Below are positions 44,290 through 52,909 of a stretch of DNA of 64,000 nt, one piece after another (position 1 is the stretch's first letter; each line of letters starts with the position of its first letter). Source of the DNA: Terriglobia bacterium (GTDB lineage: Bacteria; Acidobacteriota; Terriglobia; Terriglobales; Acidobacteriaceae). The DNA is taken from contig JAIQGE010000009.1 of assembly GCA_020072815.1 (NCBI GenBank), positions 62,001-126,000 on the forward strand, in the 5' to 3' direction. The position numbers and the translations under genes were made by a program. Below the pieces are notes generated by a model that worked only from the letters and a program-made list of their open reading frames with translations, ran no database searches and was not told where the DNA came from.

Positions 44290-45009
44290 TCAGGCGCCAG
44301 CGGAAACTTCCACGTCAGATATTGTGCCTTTGGGGACGTGATAGCGGTGGGTCCGAGGGAGCCTGCCCATGAGTCCCAAAACCAGGAATACTCCGGCGAC
44401 GATCAGGAAGGTTGCCAGGCGCAAGACGCCCAGGTTGCTGGGGGAGAGATCAAGGAATCGTCCCAACCGCCACATGGCGAGTCCGGCAATCTGCGTGGGC
44501 ACCACCACCCAGACGGCAACGTAAAACCAGCCCTTTTCTGCGCCTTCTCCGCGGGTGGAACGGCGGGCGCGCGGGGTGAAATCCAGCACAGTCGCGGCGA
44601 CCACCGCGCCGGCCAGCAGGTAATACATCTTGGTGTACATCTGATTGATGTTCCACTTGCCGGTGAAGAAGTAAATGACCAGGCCGGCCAGATTGATGGT
44701 GAAAGGCACCAGCAGATCAATCCACGCCGTGGTGTAGCAGATCACGCGATACCAGAGGTTCGGCTTCTCCTCACCGTAGTGCGTAATGTAGGGCTGGGGC
44801 TCGGCGCCGGGCAAGCGTCCGGCGAACGCGCGCCACGCGCAGACAGCGGCAACAATCGCCAGCCAGATCCAGTGGCGACGGTCAGGGCCGTGCGCGTAAA
44901 AGTCGCCGGTCAGGTGGCCGGGGAGTATCCAAAACGCCCAAATCCAAATGGGCACATGCAGGACGCGGTAATAGTTCTTGTTGTGGGTGCGCTCGACGAC
45001 CTTCTTCAT
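44290..45009 (-). CDS. Multi-span membrane protein
   Basis: A 239-residue protein with about six hydrophobic segments (VPIWIWAFWILPGHLTG, WIWLAIVAAVCAWRAF, LLVPFTINLAGLVIYFF, YLLAGAVVAATVLDF, FYVAVWVVVPTQIAGLAMW, ATFLIVAGVFLVLGLMG). A conserved-looking PHI loop (PQPYITHYGEEKPNLWYRV) lies between spans two and three. No known family is recognised. It lies 75 bases downstream of the minus-strand hydrolase gene. Confidence 0.6.
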   Translation of the reverse strand: MKKVVERTHNKNYYRVLHVPIWIWAFWILPGHLTGDFYAHGPDRRHWIWLAIVAAVCAWRAFAGRLPGAEPQPYITHYGEEKPNLWYRVICYTTAWIDLLVPFTINLAGLVIYFFTGKWNINQMYTKMYYLLAGAVVAATVLDFTPRARRSTRGEGAEKGWFYVAVWVVVPTQIAGLAMWRLGRFLDLSPSNLGVLRLATFLIVAGVFLVLGLMGRLPRTHRYHVPKGTISDVEVSAGA

Positions 45010-45084
45010 GTCTGGGGATTTCTCCGCACAGCATTGTAAATGGTTGGCAGGGTACGGTCATGCCGACAAGGATGGCTTGCGGGC

Positions 45085-46119
45085 CTATCCGGCAAGAACC
45101 TTGGTTTTTGCCGCGTTCGCCAATTCTCGCACGGCCTCCGTGACCAGTTCAGGCTGGTCGAGATGGATCCAGTGGGCGCTCTTGTCGGCGATGATATGTT
45201 TGCCGCGCACAGAATGGCGGGCGATGGCCGCGTGCTCCTGCAGGCGCTCTTCCGGGTTATGCGCGCCGGAGAGCACGGTAACTGGCAGCTCCGCGGGGAA
45301 GGCGGTGGCGTCCAATTCCTTCGCGGCACGGGGCAGCGACTGGAGATAGCCGGCCAAGGTCCAGTAAAACTTTGGCGTGCTCCACAGCGCGCGGATGACC
45401 CGCGTGACGTCCGGCGGAAGCTTGGTGAGTTCGCGCACCAGTCCGGTAATCCTCTGCGTGGCCCTGGGGCCAAAGGCGCCGAGAAGTCCGCGGGGGACGT
45501 CGCGGTTGCCGCGCTGCAGCAACCAGAGAGGTCCGCGTATCAGCCCGATCGCAGCAAAGACGCCGCCAATCCTCGCAAACCATACGCCACGGTGCAGCAT
45601 GGAGAGTTTCTCCCGGCTGGCTTGCACCCATTCTTCCGGCGTAAGCGGGTCCACCAGGACCAGTCCAGCGATTTCGCCGGAGAATTTCTGCGCGTAGGCA
45701 CGGACAATGTATCCGCCAAAGGAGTGGGCCACCAGGATGTAAGGGCGCGGCACGTCCATCGCATCCAGCATGGCATGCAGGTTTTCCGTGATCTGGTGCA
45801 GGGTGCAGGCAGCAGCACGATCGCGGGTGGTGCTCCAGCCGAAGCCCGCGCGATCATAACTGCAGGTGGCGGAGAACTCCGCCAGCTGCGGCTGCAGCAT
45901 GCACCAGTTGAGGGTTGACGCCGCAATGCCCGACTCGAACACTACGGCCGGACCATCGTCAGCTTGGCCCATGCGGCGCACGTGCATTTTTGCGCCGGGG
46001 ATGGTTATCAGTTCTCCGGGTGCGGTGAATTTGCGGGCATCAATGCGGGCGCAGACAAACTGAGCCAGCGCCATCGCGGCCAGAACTCCAACAGGCAAGA
46101 TCAGAAAAGTAGCAAGCAC
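45085..46119 (-). CDS. Alpha/beta hydrolase
   Basis: A 344-residue protein beginning at GTG 46119 with a membrane anchor or signal segment (LATFLILPVGVLAAMALAQFVC). It shows the alpha/beta-hydrolase fold: oxyanion region VVFESGIAAST, nucleophile elbow AHSFGGY with Ser, the acid in VLVDPLTPEE and the likely catalytic His in KSAHWIHLDQPE. The substrate is unknown; lipase/esterase or haloalkane-dehalogenase-like enzymes are the nearest types. Confidence 0.85.
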   Translation of the reverse strand: MLATFLILPVGVLAAMALAQFVCARIDARKFTAPGELITIPGAKMHVRRMGQADDGPAVVFESGIAASTLNWCMLQPQLAEFSATCSYDRAGFGWSTTRDRAAACTLHQITENLHAMLDAMDVPRPYILVAHSFGGYIVRAYAQKFSGEIAGLVLVDPLTPEEWVQASREKLSMLHRGVWFARIGGVFAAIGLIRGPLWLLQRGNRDVPRGLLGAFGPRATQRITGLVRELTKLPPDVTRVIRALWSTPKFYWTLAGYLQSLPRAAKELDATAFPAELPVTVLSGAHNPEERLQEHAAIARHSVRGKHIIADKSAHWIHLDQPELVTEAVRELANAAKTKVLAG

Positions 46120-46244
46120 GGGATTCGCTCCAGTGCAGATTGTAACGAGCTACGGACCAATTGACGCCACGGCGGTACGCGGCATGGAACGAAAATGTGC
46201 GACAAAAGAAGACCGCGGCCTGCAAACATTCTGCAAAACCGGGC

Positions 46245-46844
46245 TCACTTGCCCGATGGCACCGGTGTCTGCGGCTGCGCGGAGCCGGCGGAAACGCTGT
46301 CAATCACTTTGAGCAATCGTTCGGGCGAGGACCACGAGCTGGCCCGCATCCATCCGTTGGTCTGGTTGCCGATGATCAGCGCCGACTGGTGTCTCTGCGG
46401 AATATCAACGTACAACCCCAACGACTTCAGCAGCGTGTCCACGTCAGATTTGTTGCCGCTGGCCAGGGTCCAGCCCTGGCCTACGTGAAATTTTTCGCCC
46501 CAGGCTTTCATGCGCGGCGCCGTGTCATGGGCGGCGTCAGTACTGAGCGAGACGAACACCACATCGCGGCCCATGCGGTCGCCCAGCAGCCGGGCCAGCC
46601 TGGCCATGTTTTCCTGCGTGATGGGGCACATGGAAGTGCAGGTGGTAAAAAATCCGGCAATCACCGCGACGCGGCCTTTGACCACGCCGGAATTGAACTT
46701 CACGCGCTCGCCGAACTGGTTGACGACTTCAACATCAGGAACGGTAAGCGACACCGGCTCAGGTGGCAGCGGCGCCGCTTGCTGGCCGGAAACAGTGAGT
46801 ACAGATGTAAGGAATACAGAAAGGCAAAGGGCCGTGAACTTCAT
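46245..46844 (-). CDS. SCO1/SenC-family protein
   Basis: A 199-residue exported protein with a signal peptide (MKFTALCLSVFLTSVLTVSG). The copper-binding Cys69-x3-Cys73 lies in FFTTCTSMCP and His152 in DIPQRHQSALII. SCO proteins deliver copper to cytochrome oxidase or act as thiol reductases in the periplasm. The C-terminus is Gln/Pro-rich. No oxidase genes are adjacent in the window. Confidence 0.9.
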   Translation of the reverse strand: MKFTALCLSVFLTSVLTVSGQQAAPLPPEPVSLTVPDVEVVNQFGERVKFNSGVVKGRVAVIAGFFTTCTSMCPITQENMARLARLLGDRMGRDVVFVSLSTDAAHDTAPRMKAWGEKFHVGQGWTLASGNKSDVDTLLKSLGLYVDIPQRHQSALIIGNQTNGWMRASSWSSPERLLKVIDSVSAGSAQPQTPVPSGK

Positions 46845-46981
46845 ATCCGTCTAGTTAGTCCTGTCTGGGGGCTAGAAGGATGTTGCCATAGATTACGCGC
46901 CAAATGAAAGCAAAAAAGGCGCGCCCTTGCACGAACAAAGACGCGCCAGAAATTCTGAAGAGACAGCTAGGTTTGGCTTTA

Positions 46982-48007
46982 CTAAACCAGCTCAAACTTC
47001 AGCTCGCCCAGCTTTTCCAGACTGCAGGCAATCTTGTCGCCGGGCTTGAGCCAGACTTGTTTGTCCTTGGGCTTGCCCTGGATCACGCCCTCAGGCGTGC
47101 CGGTAAAGATGATGTCCCCCGGCTTGAGCAGGATGTAACGCGAAATGTAGCTGATCATGTGCCGGCAGTTGGCGATCATGTCGCTGGTGTTCGACGACTG
47201 CCGCGTCTCGCCGTTGACGCGGCATTCCAGCTTGAGATTGTCAGGATCAATCAGGTCGGCGGTGACCATGTAGGGACCCAGCGGCGCGAACTGGTCCAGG
47301 GCTTTGCCGATCATCCACTGCTTGCCGTCGAGTTCGTATTGCAGGTCGCGTGCGGTGAAATCGTTGCCGGTGCAGTAACCGGCGGCGTAGGAGAGCGCGT
47401 CGGCTTCAGCGACGTTGCTGGCTTCTTTGCCGATCACGATCACCAGCTCGACCTCATAGTCGAACTTCTTGGCCAAGTTCACCGGCAACTTGACGGTGCC
47501 GTTGTGCCGGTTCAGCGACGTGGGAAACTTGTTGAACAGGACCGGCTCTTTGGGGACGGCAGCACCGGTTTCCTGCGCGTGCTTGCGATAGTTCAAGCCC
47601 ACGCAGACGACCTTCTCTGGATGGGAAAGCAGCGGCCCGTACTCGATGCTGTCTTCCTTGACGAACGCGTTCTTGGCAGCCGGCGACTTGAGGGCGGCGT
47701 CCACCAGCGCGTTGAGGCTGGGGCCGTCTTCATTCTGCAGCAGCTCGTCCACGGTTTGCGGAGCATGCATCTTGAGCAGCTTTGCGGCCTCGGGAACGTC
47801 CAGGATGCCTTTGTCGGTCTTAACGCCGAGGCGATAGCCGCCGGACGCGCCGCGACGCATGCTCAACAGGGTGAGGCCGCGGGCCATGCCGCGGGCCGGC
47901 TTGGCTTCAGCCTTGGCTGCGGCGGGTATGGCCGGAAATGCGCCGGTTGCGGCCGCGGCAGCAAGTGCGGCCGTGCTCTTCAAAATATTACGGCGAGTAG
48001 TTTTCAT
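46982..48007 (-). CDS. Fumarylacetoacetate hydrolase-family protein with Tat signal
   Basis: A 341-residue protein. The N-terminus TTRRNILKSTAALAAAAATGAFPAIPAAA is a twin-arginine signal, unusual for this mostly cytoplasmic family. The catalytic part has VGLNYRKHAQE, the metal ligands in YEVELVIVIGK, GYCTGNDFTARDLQ, and FTGTPEGV, as in FAH-like dienelactone/decarboxylase enzymes. It may break C-C bonds of aromatic breakdown products. It follows the HbpS-like gene on the same strand. Confidence 0.88.
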   Translation of the reverse strand: MKTTRRNILKSTAALAAAAATGAFPAIPAAAKAEAKPARGMARGLTLLSMRRGASGGYRLGVKTDKGILDVPEAAKLLKMHAPQTVDELLQNEDGPSLNALVDAALKSPAAKNAFVKEDSIEYGPLLSHPEKVVCVGLNYRKHAQETGAAVPKEPVLFNKFPTSLNRHNGTVKLPVNLAKKFDYEVELVIVIGKEASNVAEADALSYAAGYCTGNDFTARDLQYELDGKQWMIGKALDQFAPLGPYMVTADLIDPDNLKLECRVNGETRQSSNTSDMIANCRHMISYISRYILLKPGDIIFTGTPEGVIQGKPKDKQVWLKPGDKIACSLEKLGELKFELV

Positions 48008-48118
48008 CGCGAAACCCTCCTGTCTTTCAGGGGCTTAAGCCCGAATCGTCTTAAGGACGGCGGAATGCAAGCATAAATGCTTGCTCCACCCGCGCTGGCG
48101 AGCAGCATTATTCCTGGA

Positions 48119-48610
48119 TTACTTGATCACCGCGGCGCCGGCGTTGGCGCATTGGCCATCCTGGTCGCTGTTGGCGCCGGAAACTCCAATGGCGCCGATA
48201 ATCTTGCCGTCGGCGACGATGGGCACTCCACCTTCCACGGGAATCGCTGCGCGCAGGCTCATCACGCGCAAGCCTGCTCCGCCGGAAGCCAGCGCGTCCT
48301 GAAAAGCCTTGGTGGGGCGTTTATACAGCGCGGCGGAACGAGCTTTGTCAACGGCCACGTCAGCGCTGCCCAGTTGGGTGTTGTCCATTTTCTCGTAATA
48401 CACCAGCGTGCCGTTGGGGTCCACCACGGCCACGGCCATGTTCCATTTGTTTTTCACCGCTTCAGCCAGCGCGGCAGCGGCAGCTTTCTTGGCGTTTTCA
48501 TTGCTGATCGGCGGACCGTACGGATTGGGCATCATCTGCGCTACTCCTCCCAGGCAGAACATAGTCAAAAGCAAGGCGCTAAGTAGTTTGATTGAACGTG
48601 AGGACATCAT
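48119..48610 (-). CDS. HbpS/GlcG-like protein
   Basis: A 163-residue exported protein; ATG 48610 has GGAGG 8 bases upstream and begins a signal peptide (RSIKLLSALLLTMFCLGGVA). The body has the family pattern AVAVVDPNGTLVYYEKMDNTQLGSADVAVDKARSAA and ends GGVPIVADGKIIGAIGVSG. HbpS binds heme in Streptomyces, and GlcG is of unknown function in glycolate loci. It precedes the FAH-family gene on the same strand and may share its pathway. Confidence 0.85.
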   Translation of the reverse strand: MMSSRSIKLLSALLLTMFCLGGVAQMMPNPYGPPISNENAKKAAAAALAEAVKNKWNMAVAVVDPNGTLVYYEKMDNTQLGSADVAVDKARSAALYKRPTKAFQDALASGGAGLRVMSLRAAIPVEGGVPIVADGKIIGAIGVSGANSDQDGQCANAGAAVIK

Positions 48611-48777
48611 TGGGTATTCCTCCCCGGATGGATTGTCTGCTGCGACGCAAAAAGACGTATGCGAATGAGGAGTCGGAGTCTAAGGCGGCGGGGCGCTGGT
48701 GTCAAGCGCTGGGCGTGCGCGATTCGCGCCGCGCGCCATCATACGAACATGTGCTCCACGATAGAATGATGGCAGCT

Positions 48778-49635
48778 ATGGAACCGATCTCGCACTTCTT
48801 CTACTCTGACCGCTTGAAACTCCAGCTTTGGGACTACGGGCAGGATGGCAAACCTTCTCTGGTGCTGGTGCACGGCGGCCTGGACCACGCGCGCAACTGG
48901 GACTGGGTGGCGCGTTCGCTGCGCGAACACTACCACGTCTACGCGCTGGACCTGCGCGGACACGGCAACAGCGCATGGGCGCCGGGCGCGATGTACGGCG
49001 TGGCGGAGCACGTGCTGGACCTTTCCGCGCTGTTGGACATCATTGATGAATTCCCTATCCGCCTGGTGGGCCATTCGCTGGGCGGCATGATCGTGCTGCA
49101 CTACGCGGGCATCTATCCGGAGCGAGTGTCGAAAGCCGTGTCGGTGGAAGGCGTGGGCTTCCCCGCCAGCCATCGCGTGCATGGTCCGGCCAGCCAACGC
49201 CTGCGGACGTGGATTGAAAACGTCCGCGACATGGAAAAACGCACGCAGCGCGCTTACCCCAACCTGGACGCCGCCATGGCGCGCATGAAAGAAGCCAACC
49301 CGCATCTCTCTGATGAAGTGGCCCAACACCTCACTCTGCACGGCACCAACTGGGATTCTGACGGCTCCATGGTGTGGAAGTTCGACAACTACGTGCGCGC
49401 CATCTCTCCCTACGGCCATCATCTGCAGGACGCGGTGGAACTCTTCGGACAGATCACCGCGCCTACGCTCATCTTTTGGGGGATGGAAAGCTTTGCGCCC
49501 GTGCCGGAGAACGACCCGCGGGTGAAGGCCATCCGCAACGGACGGCTGATCAAAGTCCCCAAAGCCGGACACTGGGTGCACCATGATCAACTGGAATTGT
49601 TTTTGAAAGAGACGACGGAGTTTTTGCGGGACTAA
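48778..49635 (+). CDS. Alpha/beta hydrolase, cytoplasmic
   Basis: A 285-residue hydrolase from ATG 48778; in-frame ATGs at 48766 and 48769 are alternatives. Oxyanion motif LVHGGLDH, nucleophile elbow VGHSLGGM with Ser, acid likely in TLIFWGMESFAP, catalytic His in KAGHWVHHDQ. It has no signal peptide. It resembles proline iminopeptidase/esterase-type members; substrate unknown. Confidence 0.88.
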   Translation: MEPISHFFYSDRLKLQLWDYGQDGKPSLVLVHGGLDHARNWDWVARSLREHYHVYALDLRGHGNSAWAPGAMYGVAEHVLDLSALLDIIDEFPIRLVGHSLGGMIVLHYAGIYPERVSKAVSVEGVGFPASHRVHGPASQRLRTWIENVRDMEKRTQRAYPNLDAAMARMKEANPHLSDEVAQHLTLHGTNWDSDGSMVWKFDNYVRAISPYGHHLQDAVELFGQITAPTLIFWGMESFAPVPENDPRVKAIRNGRLIKVPKAGHWVHHDQLELFLKETTEFLRD

Positions 49636-49836
49636 ACGAACTGGATCCACCGGCAATTGCCAGGATCGCCGGAATTGCCGAAATTGAAGATCGTAAACGC
49701 GAGCGGGTAGTTTCCACCGCTCGTCGTCGTGGCCGGCGCGAGCGCGGCAAAGACATCACGCAAGCCAAGGCCAGCCAACTTTGCCACTCCGCTATAATTT
49801 CGGCTTCGCTCTTCATTCTTGTTCGCTGGGACCGCA

Positions 49837-51237
49837 ATGAAAAATACTCTTGTCTTGACGTTGCTCGCGGCTGTGGCTACAACAGCCTTTGCGCAGCAGC
49901 CTTCGCTCACGCCTACGCAGCAACTGGCGCGCGGCATCTACAAAGAACTGATCGAAATCAACACCACGGACACGCCCATCGGCAACGTGACCACCGCTGC
50001 AGAAGCGATGGCAGCTCGTCTGCGCGCCGGCGGCTTCCCTAATGAAGACGTGCACGTGCTCGGCCCGGTCGCCAACAAGCACAACCTGGTCGCGCGGCTG
50101 CATGGACGCGGGGGCGGCAAGCCAATCCTGTTTCTGGCGCACCTGGACGTGGTGGAAGCATTGGCCAAAGACTGGTCGCCCAACCTGGACCCCTTCAAGT
50201 TCAATGAAGTGGACGGGTACTTCTACGGCCGCGGCACCTCGGACGTCAAGGAAGGCGCCGCGCTGCTGGTGACCACGTTCATCCGGCTCAAGCAGGAAGG
50301 TTATGTGCCGGCGCGCGACTTGGTGCTGGCGCTCACCGCCGACGAAGAAGGCGGCGACCACAACGGAGTGCAGTGGCTGCTCAAGGAACATCGCGACCTG
50401 ATTGATGCCGAGTATTGCGTCAACACCGACGCCGGCGACTTCGAGTGGCAAAAAGGCAAACGGCTGCTTCTGGGCATGGAGACCAGCGAGAAGAATTACG
50501 TGGACTTTACGCTGGAAGTGAAGAGCAACGGCGGGCACAGTTCGCGTCCGGCGAAGGACAACGCGATCTACCATCTGGCGGCCGGGCTGGCGCGCATGGA
50601 GAAATTCGATTTTCCGGTCACGCTGAATGAAACCACGCGGACCTTTTTTGCGCGCACGGCCAAATTGCAGGATGCGGCCACCGCCGCCGACTTCCGCGCC
50701 CTGGTGAAAAAGCCCAGCGACCCGGCCGCTGTCGCGCGGCTTTCGCGCTCCACGTATTTCAACGCCCTGATGCGCACCACCTGCGTGGCCACGCGACTGG
50801 AAGGCGGCCATGCCAACAACGCCCTGCCGCAAACCGCCAAAGCCAACGTGAACTGCCGCATGCTGCCCGGCGATACCCTGCAGCATGTGCAGGCCACGCT
50901 GAAGCGCGTGCTGGCCGATGAGCGCATCAGCGTGACGGTGGTTGGCGACCCAGGCGCGGCGCCGGCTTCGCCCTTGCATCCGGTCATCATGCAAAAGCTG
51001 GAAGAGCTGAGCAAACGGCTCTATGGAGGCATCCCGGTGGTGCCGGTGATGGACACTGGCGCCAGCGACGGGAAGTACCTGCGCATCGGTGGCATTCCCA
51101 CCTACGGCGTCCCCGGCGTGTTTATGGACGTGGATGACGAGCGTGCCCACGGCAAAGACGAGCGCCTGGGAGTGAAAGATTTCTACGACGGCGTGGAGTT
51201 CTACTACCTGTTTGTGAAGAGCCTGACGACGCAGTAA
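49837..51237 (+). CDS. M20 family metallopeptidase, exported
   Basis: A 466-residue protein from ATG 49837 with a signal peptide (MKNTLVLTLLAAVATTAFA). The M20 metal-site motifs are FLAHLDVVEA, GRGTSDVKEG, LTADEEGGD and NTDAGD, with a lid/dimer domain starting near VDFTLEVKSNGGHSSRP. It most resembles ArgE/DapE/CPG2-type aminoacylases and peptidases. Its export suggests peptide or acyl-amino-acid breakdown in the periplasm. Confidence 0.92.
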   Translation: MKNTLVLTLLAAVATTAFAQQPSLTPTQQLARGIYKELIEINTTDTPIGNVTTAAEAMAARLRAGGFPNEDVHVLGPVANKHNLVARLHGRGGGKPILFLAHLDVVEALAKDWSPNLDPFKFNEVDGYFYGRGTSDVKEGAALLVTTFIRLKQEGYVPARDLVLALTADEEGGDHNGVQWLLKEHRDLIDAEYCVNTDAGDFEWQKGKRLLLGMETSEKNYVDFTLEVKSNGGHSSRPAKDNAIYHLAAGLARMEKFDFPVTLNETTRTFFARTAKLQDAATAADFRALVKKPSDPAAVARLSRSTYFNALMRTTCVATRLEGGHANNALPQTAKANVNCRMLPGDTLQHVQATLKRVLADERISVTVVGDPGAAPASPLHPVIMQKLEELSKRLYGGIPVVPVMDTGASDGKYLRIGGIPTYGVPGVFMDVDDERAHGKDERLGVKDFYDGVEFYYLFVKSLTTQ

Positions 51238-51249
51238 CCGGGGTAGAGA

Positions 51250-51420
51250 TCAGTAGAAGTCGCTGCAGCCCAAAAAGAACCCGCAGGTTTTGCAAACCAG
51301 TTTGCAGCGCGATTCCTTCATCTTTGATCCGCACGTGGGGCAATAGGCGCCGGCATCGGCGGGCGCGGTTTTCTGCGGATCGCGCAGGGGAACGATAGGA
51401 TCAAATTGTTGTTTGATCAT
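51250..51420 (-). CDS. 56-residue zinc-ribbon protein
   Basis: A short gene from ATG 51420 to TGA 51252-51250. It has CPTCGSKMKESRCKLVCKTCGFFLGC: two Cys-x2-Cys knuckles spaced as in a rubredoxin-like zinc ribbon, plus two more cysteines. The start lies 3 bases after the stop of the upstream small gene, so the two are coupled. Function unknown; it may modulate the DHp-like protein. Confidence 0.75.
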   Translation of the reverse strand: MIKQQFDPIVPLRDPQKTAPADAGAYCPTCGSKMKESRCKLVCKTCGFFLGCSDFY

Positions 51421-51423
51421 GGC

Positions 51424-51672
51424 TCACGACTCCCGGCTGGCGCGCAGGATGTCGCGAATCTCGCGGTTGATCCGGGCGCAATCGCGGCTGCCTTTGTCAA
51501 TCAGCGCATTCCACTTGCGGGCGTTCTCGTCCAACTGCATCTGGCCGAGCAGATACGAGGCCTGCAAGATGGTTTCAATGGAATTGCTGAGGTCGTGTGC
51601 CAGGGCGCGCAACTTGGCGTTGATTTCGGCGGGAATTTTCGCCGTTGGGCCGGTATTTGGCTGGCCATCCAT
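51424..51672 (-). CDS. Orphan DHp-like (HisKA) helical protein
   Basis: An 82-residue protein from ATG 51672 with GGAGAA upstream. It contains LRALAHDLSNSIETILQASYLL, close to the phospho-acceptor H-box of histidine kinases (HDLxN, His26), followed by a second helix DENARKWNALIDKGSRDCARINREIRDIL. There is no ATPase domain. It may be a phosphotransfer or dimerisation partner, or a degenerate kinase piece. It is upstream of the zinc-ribbon gene and downstream of the GNAT gene. Confidence 0.6.
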   Translation of the reverse strand: MDGQPNTGPTAKIPAEINAKLRALAHDLSNSIETILQASYLLGQMQLDENARKWNALIDKGSRDCARINREIRDILRASRES

Positions 51673-51753
51673 ATAGGACTTCTCCCCGGTCGGCATTCAA
51701 ACGGAACCAGCCAATCTTATGTCGCTGGGCGAACAGAAGCAACTCGGTTGGCG

Positions 51754-52746
51754 TCAGCCTTCCCAAACAAAGGCGTCAAAACGCCGCTTGGTGTCAAAAC
51801 CCAGCTTGCGGTAGAGTTCCACGGCTTTGGCGTTGGCCTCAGTCACGGTGAGGCTCAAAGCGAAGAAGTTGCGGGCGCGGAGGTCCTGGGCGCAAAGGCC
51901 GATGAGCGACTCGCCGATCTTGCGTCCGCGATACTCCGGCAGCACGCAAACCTGGGTCACGTGGCCCACGTCGTCGCGCACACGGGAGCAGAGCAGTAGC
52001 CCGGCAATGGACCGCGTAGGCTTGTGGATGGCGACGAACGAGCCGCCGCCGTCAAACGTCCCGCAGCCGGGAAAACGCACAACGTTGTTGAGGAAGCGCA
52101 GCGACCCGTTCAGGCTGCGGTACTGGTCGTTGATCTCCGAGTCAATATGCCCGCGGTAGGACGTGGTGATGACCGCGGCCGAGGGTTGGAAGTCGGCTTC
52201 CGACCAGCGGCGGTATTCAATGTCCGGAACCGGCGTGACAGGCGGACGAAATCCGTTGTTCAGCAGCAGCATCATGAACAGCCGGGGATATTGCTGGAAG
52301 CCTTCCGCCAGAAACGGCGCGCTGATCACGCCGGATTCGTGGGGCAGAAGCTGGGCTTCAATGCGGCGCACGCCGGGCGAGCGCTGCAAGGTAGCGATCA
52401 CGTGCTCGGCCAGGCGGCGCTCCACGGTGTCGCCTTCGATCTGGAGAGAGCCGTCAGCGTACAAATCGCCGATGACGCCCTTGCTGCCTTCATACACAAA
52501 AAAAGCGTAGCCGCCGATGTGGTCGTTCTCCACGGCCGCGTAGCCGGGCAGGATCTTTGAATCAATGTAGCGCAGGATCATCTCCGCCGACGGGCGGTAG
52601 TCCCAGGACATCATCTGCGCCCACAGCATGGTCTCATGCTCCAGGAGCGGACGCAGGTGGTGGGAGCTGAAGTGTCTTAAGTCCAGAATTTCCACGCCGA
52701 AAGAGTGATGAGTCCCGTGATTTTCAATTGGGGTATGAAGGCCCAT
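51754..52746 (-). CDS. GNAT-family acetyltransferase
   Basis: A 330-residue protein. The C-terminal half has the GNAT acetyl-CoA site VTQVCVLPEYRGRKIGESLIGLCAQDL and the end motif VTEANAKAVELYRKLGFDTKRRF. The N-terminal half (LWAQMMSWDYRPSAEMILRYIDSKILPGYAAVENDHIGGYAFF) looks like a second, diverged GNAT domain, so this may be a tandem-GNAT protein. Substrate unknown. Confidence 0.87.
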   Translation of the reverse strand: MGLHTPIENHGTHHSFGVEILDLRHFSSHHLRPLLEHETMLWAQMMSWDYRPSAEMILRYIDSKILPGYAAVENDHIGGYAFFVYEGSKGVIGDLYADGSLQIEGDTVERRLAEHVIATLQRSPGVRRIEAQLLPHESGVISAPFLAEGFQQYPRLFMMLLLNNGFRPPVTPVPDIEYRRWSEADFQPSAAVITTSYRGHIDSEINDQYRSLNGSLRFLNNVVRFPGCGTFDGGGSFVAIHKPTRSIAGLLLCSRVRDDVGHVTQVCVLPEYRGRKIGESLIGLCAQDLRARNFFALSLTVTEANAKAVELYRKLGFDTKRRFDAFVWEG

Positions 52747-52909
52747 GAGAAATTCCCTGCCGGGGCGCCGCCTGGAGGCAAAAACCGCAGCGAATGAAAA
52801 GTCTAGCCCGGTTCATACCCAATCCGCAATTACTGTATCTGCTTAGGAACCAAGGCAGTAGGAACCACCGGCATAACCTATTTATTTTGCGTTCGGGTTC
52901 TCACGGGGT

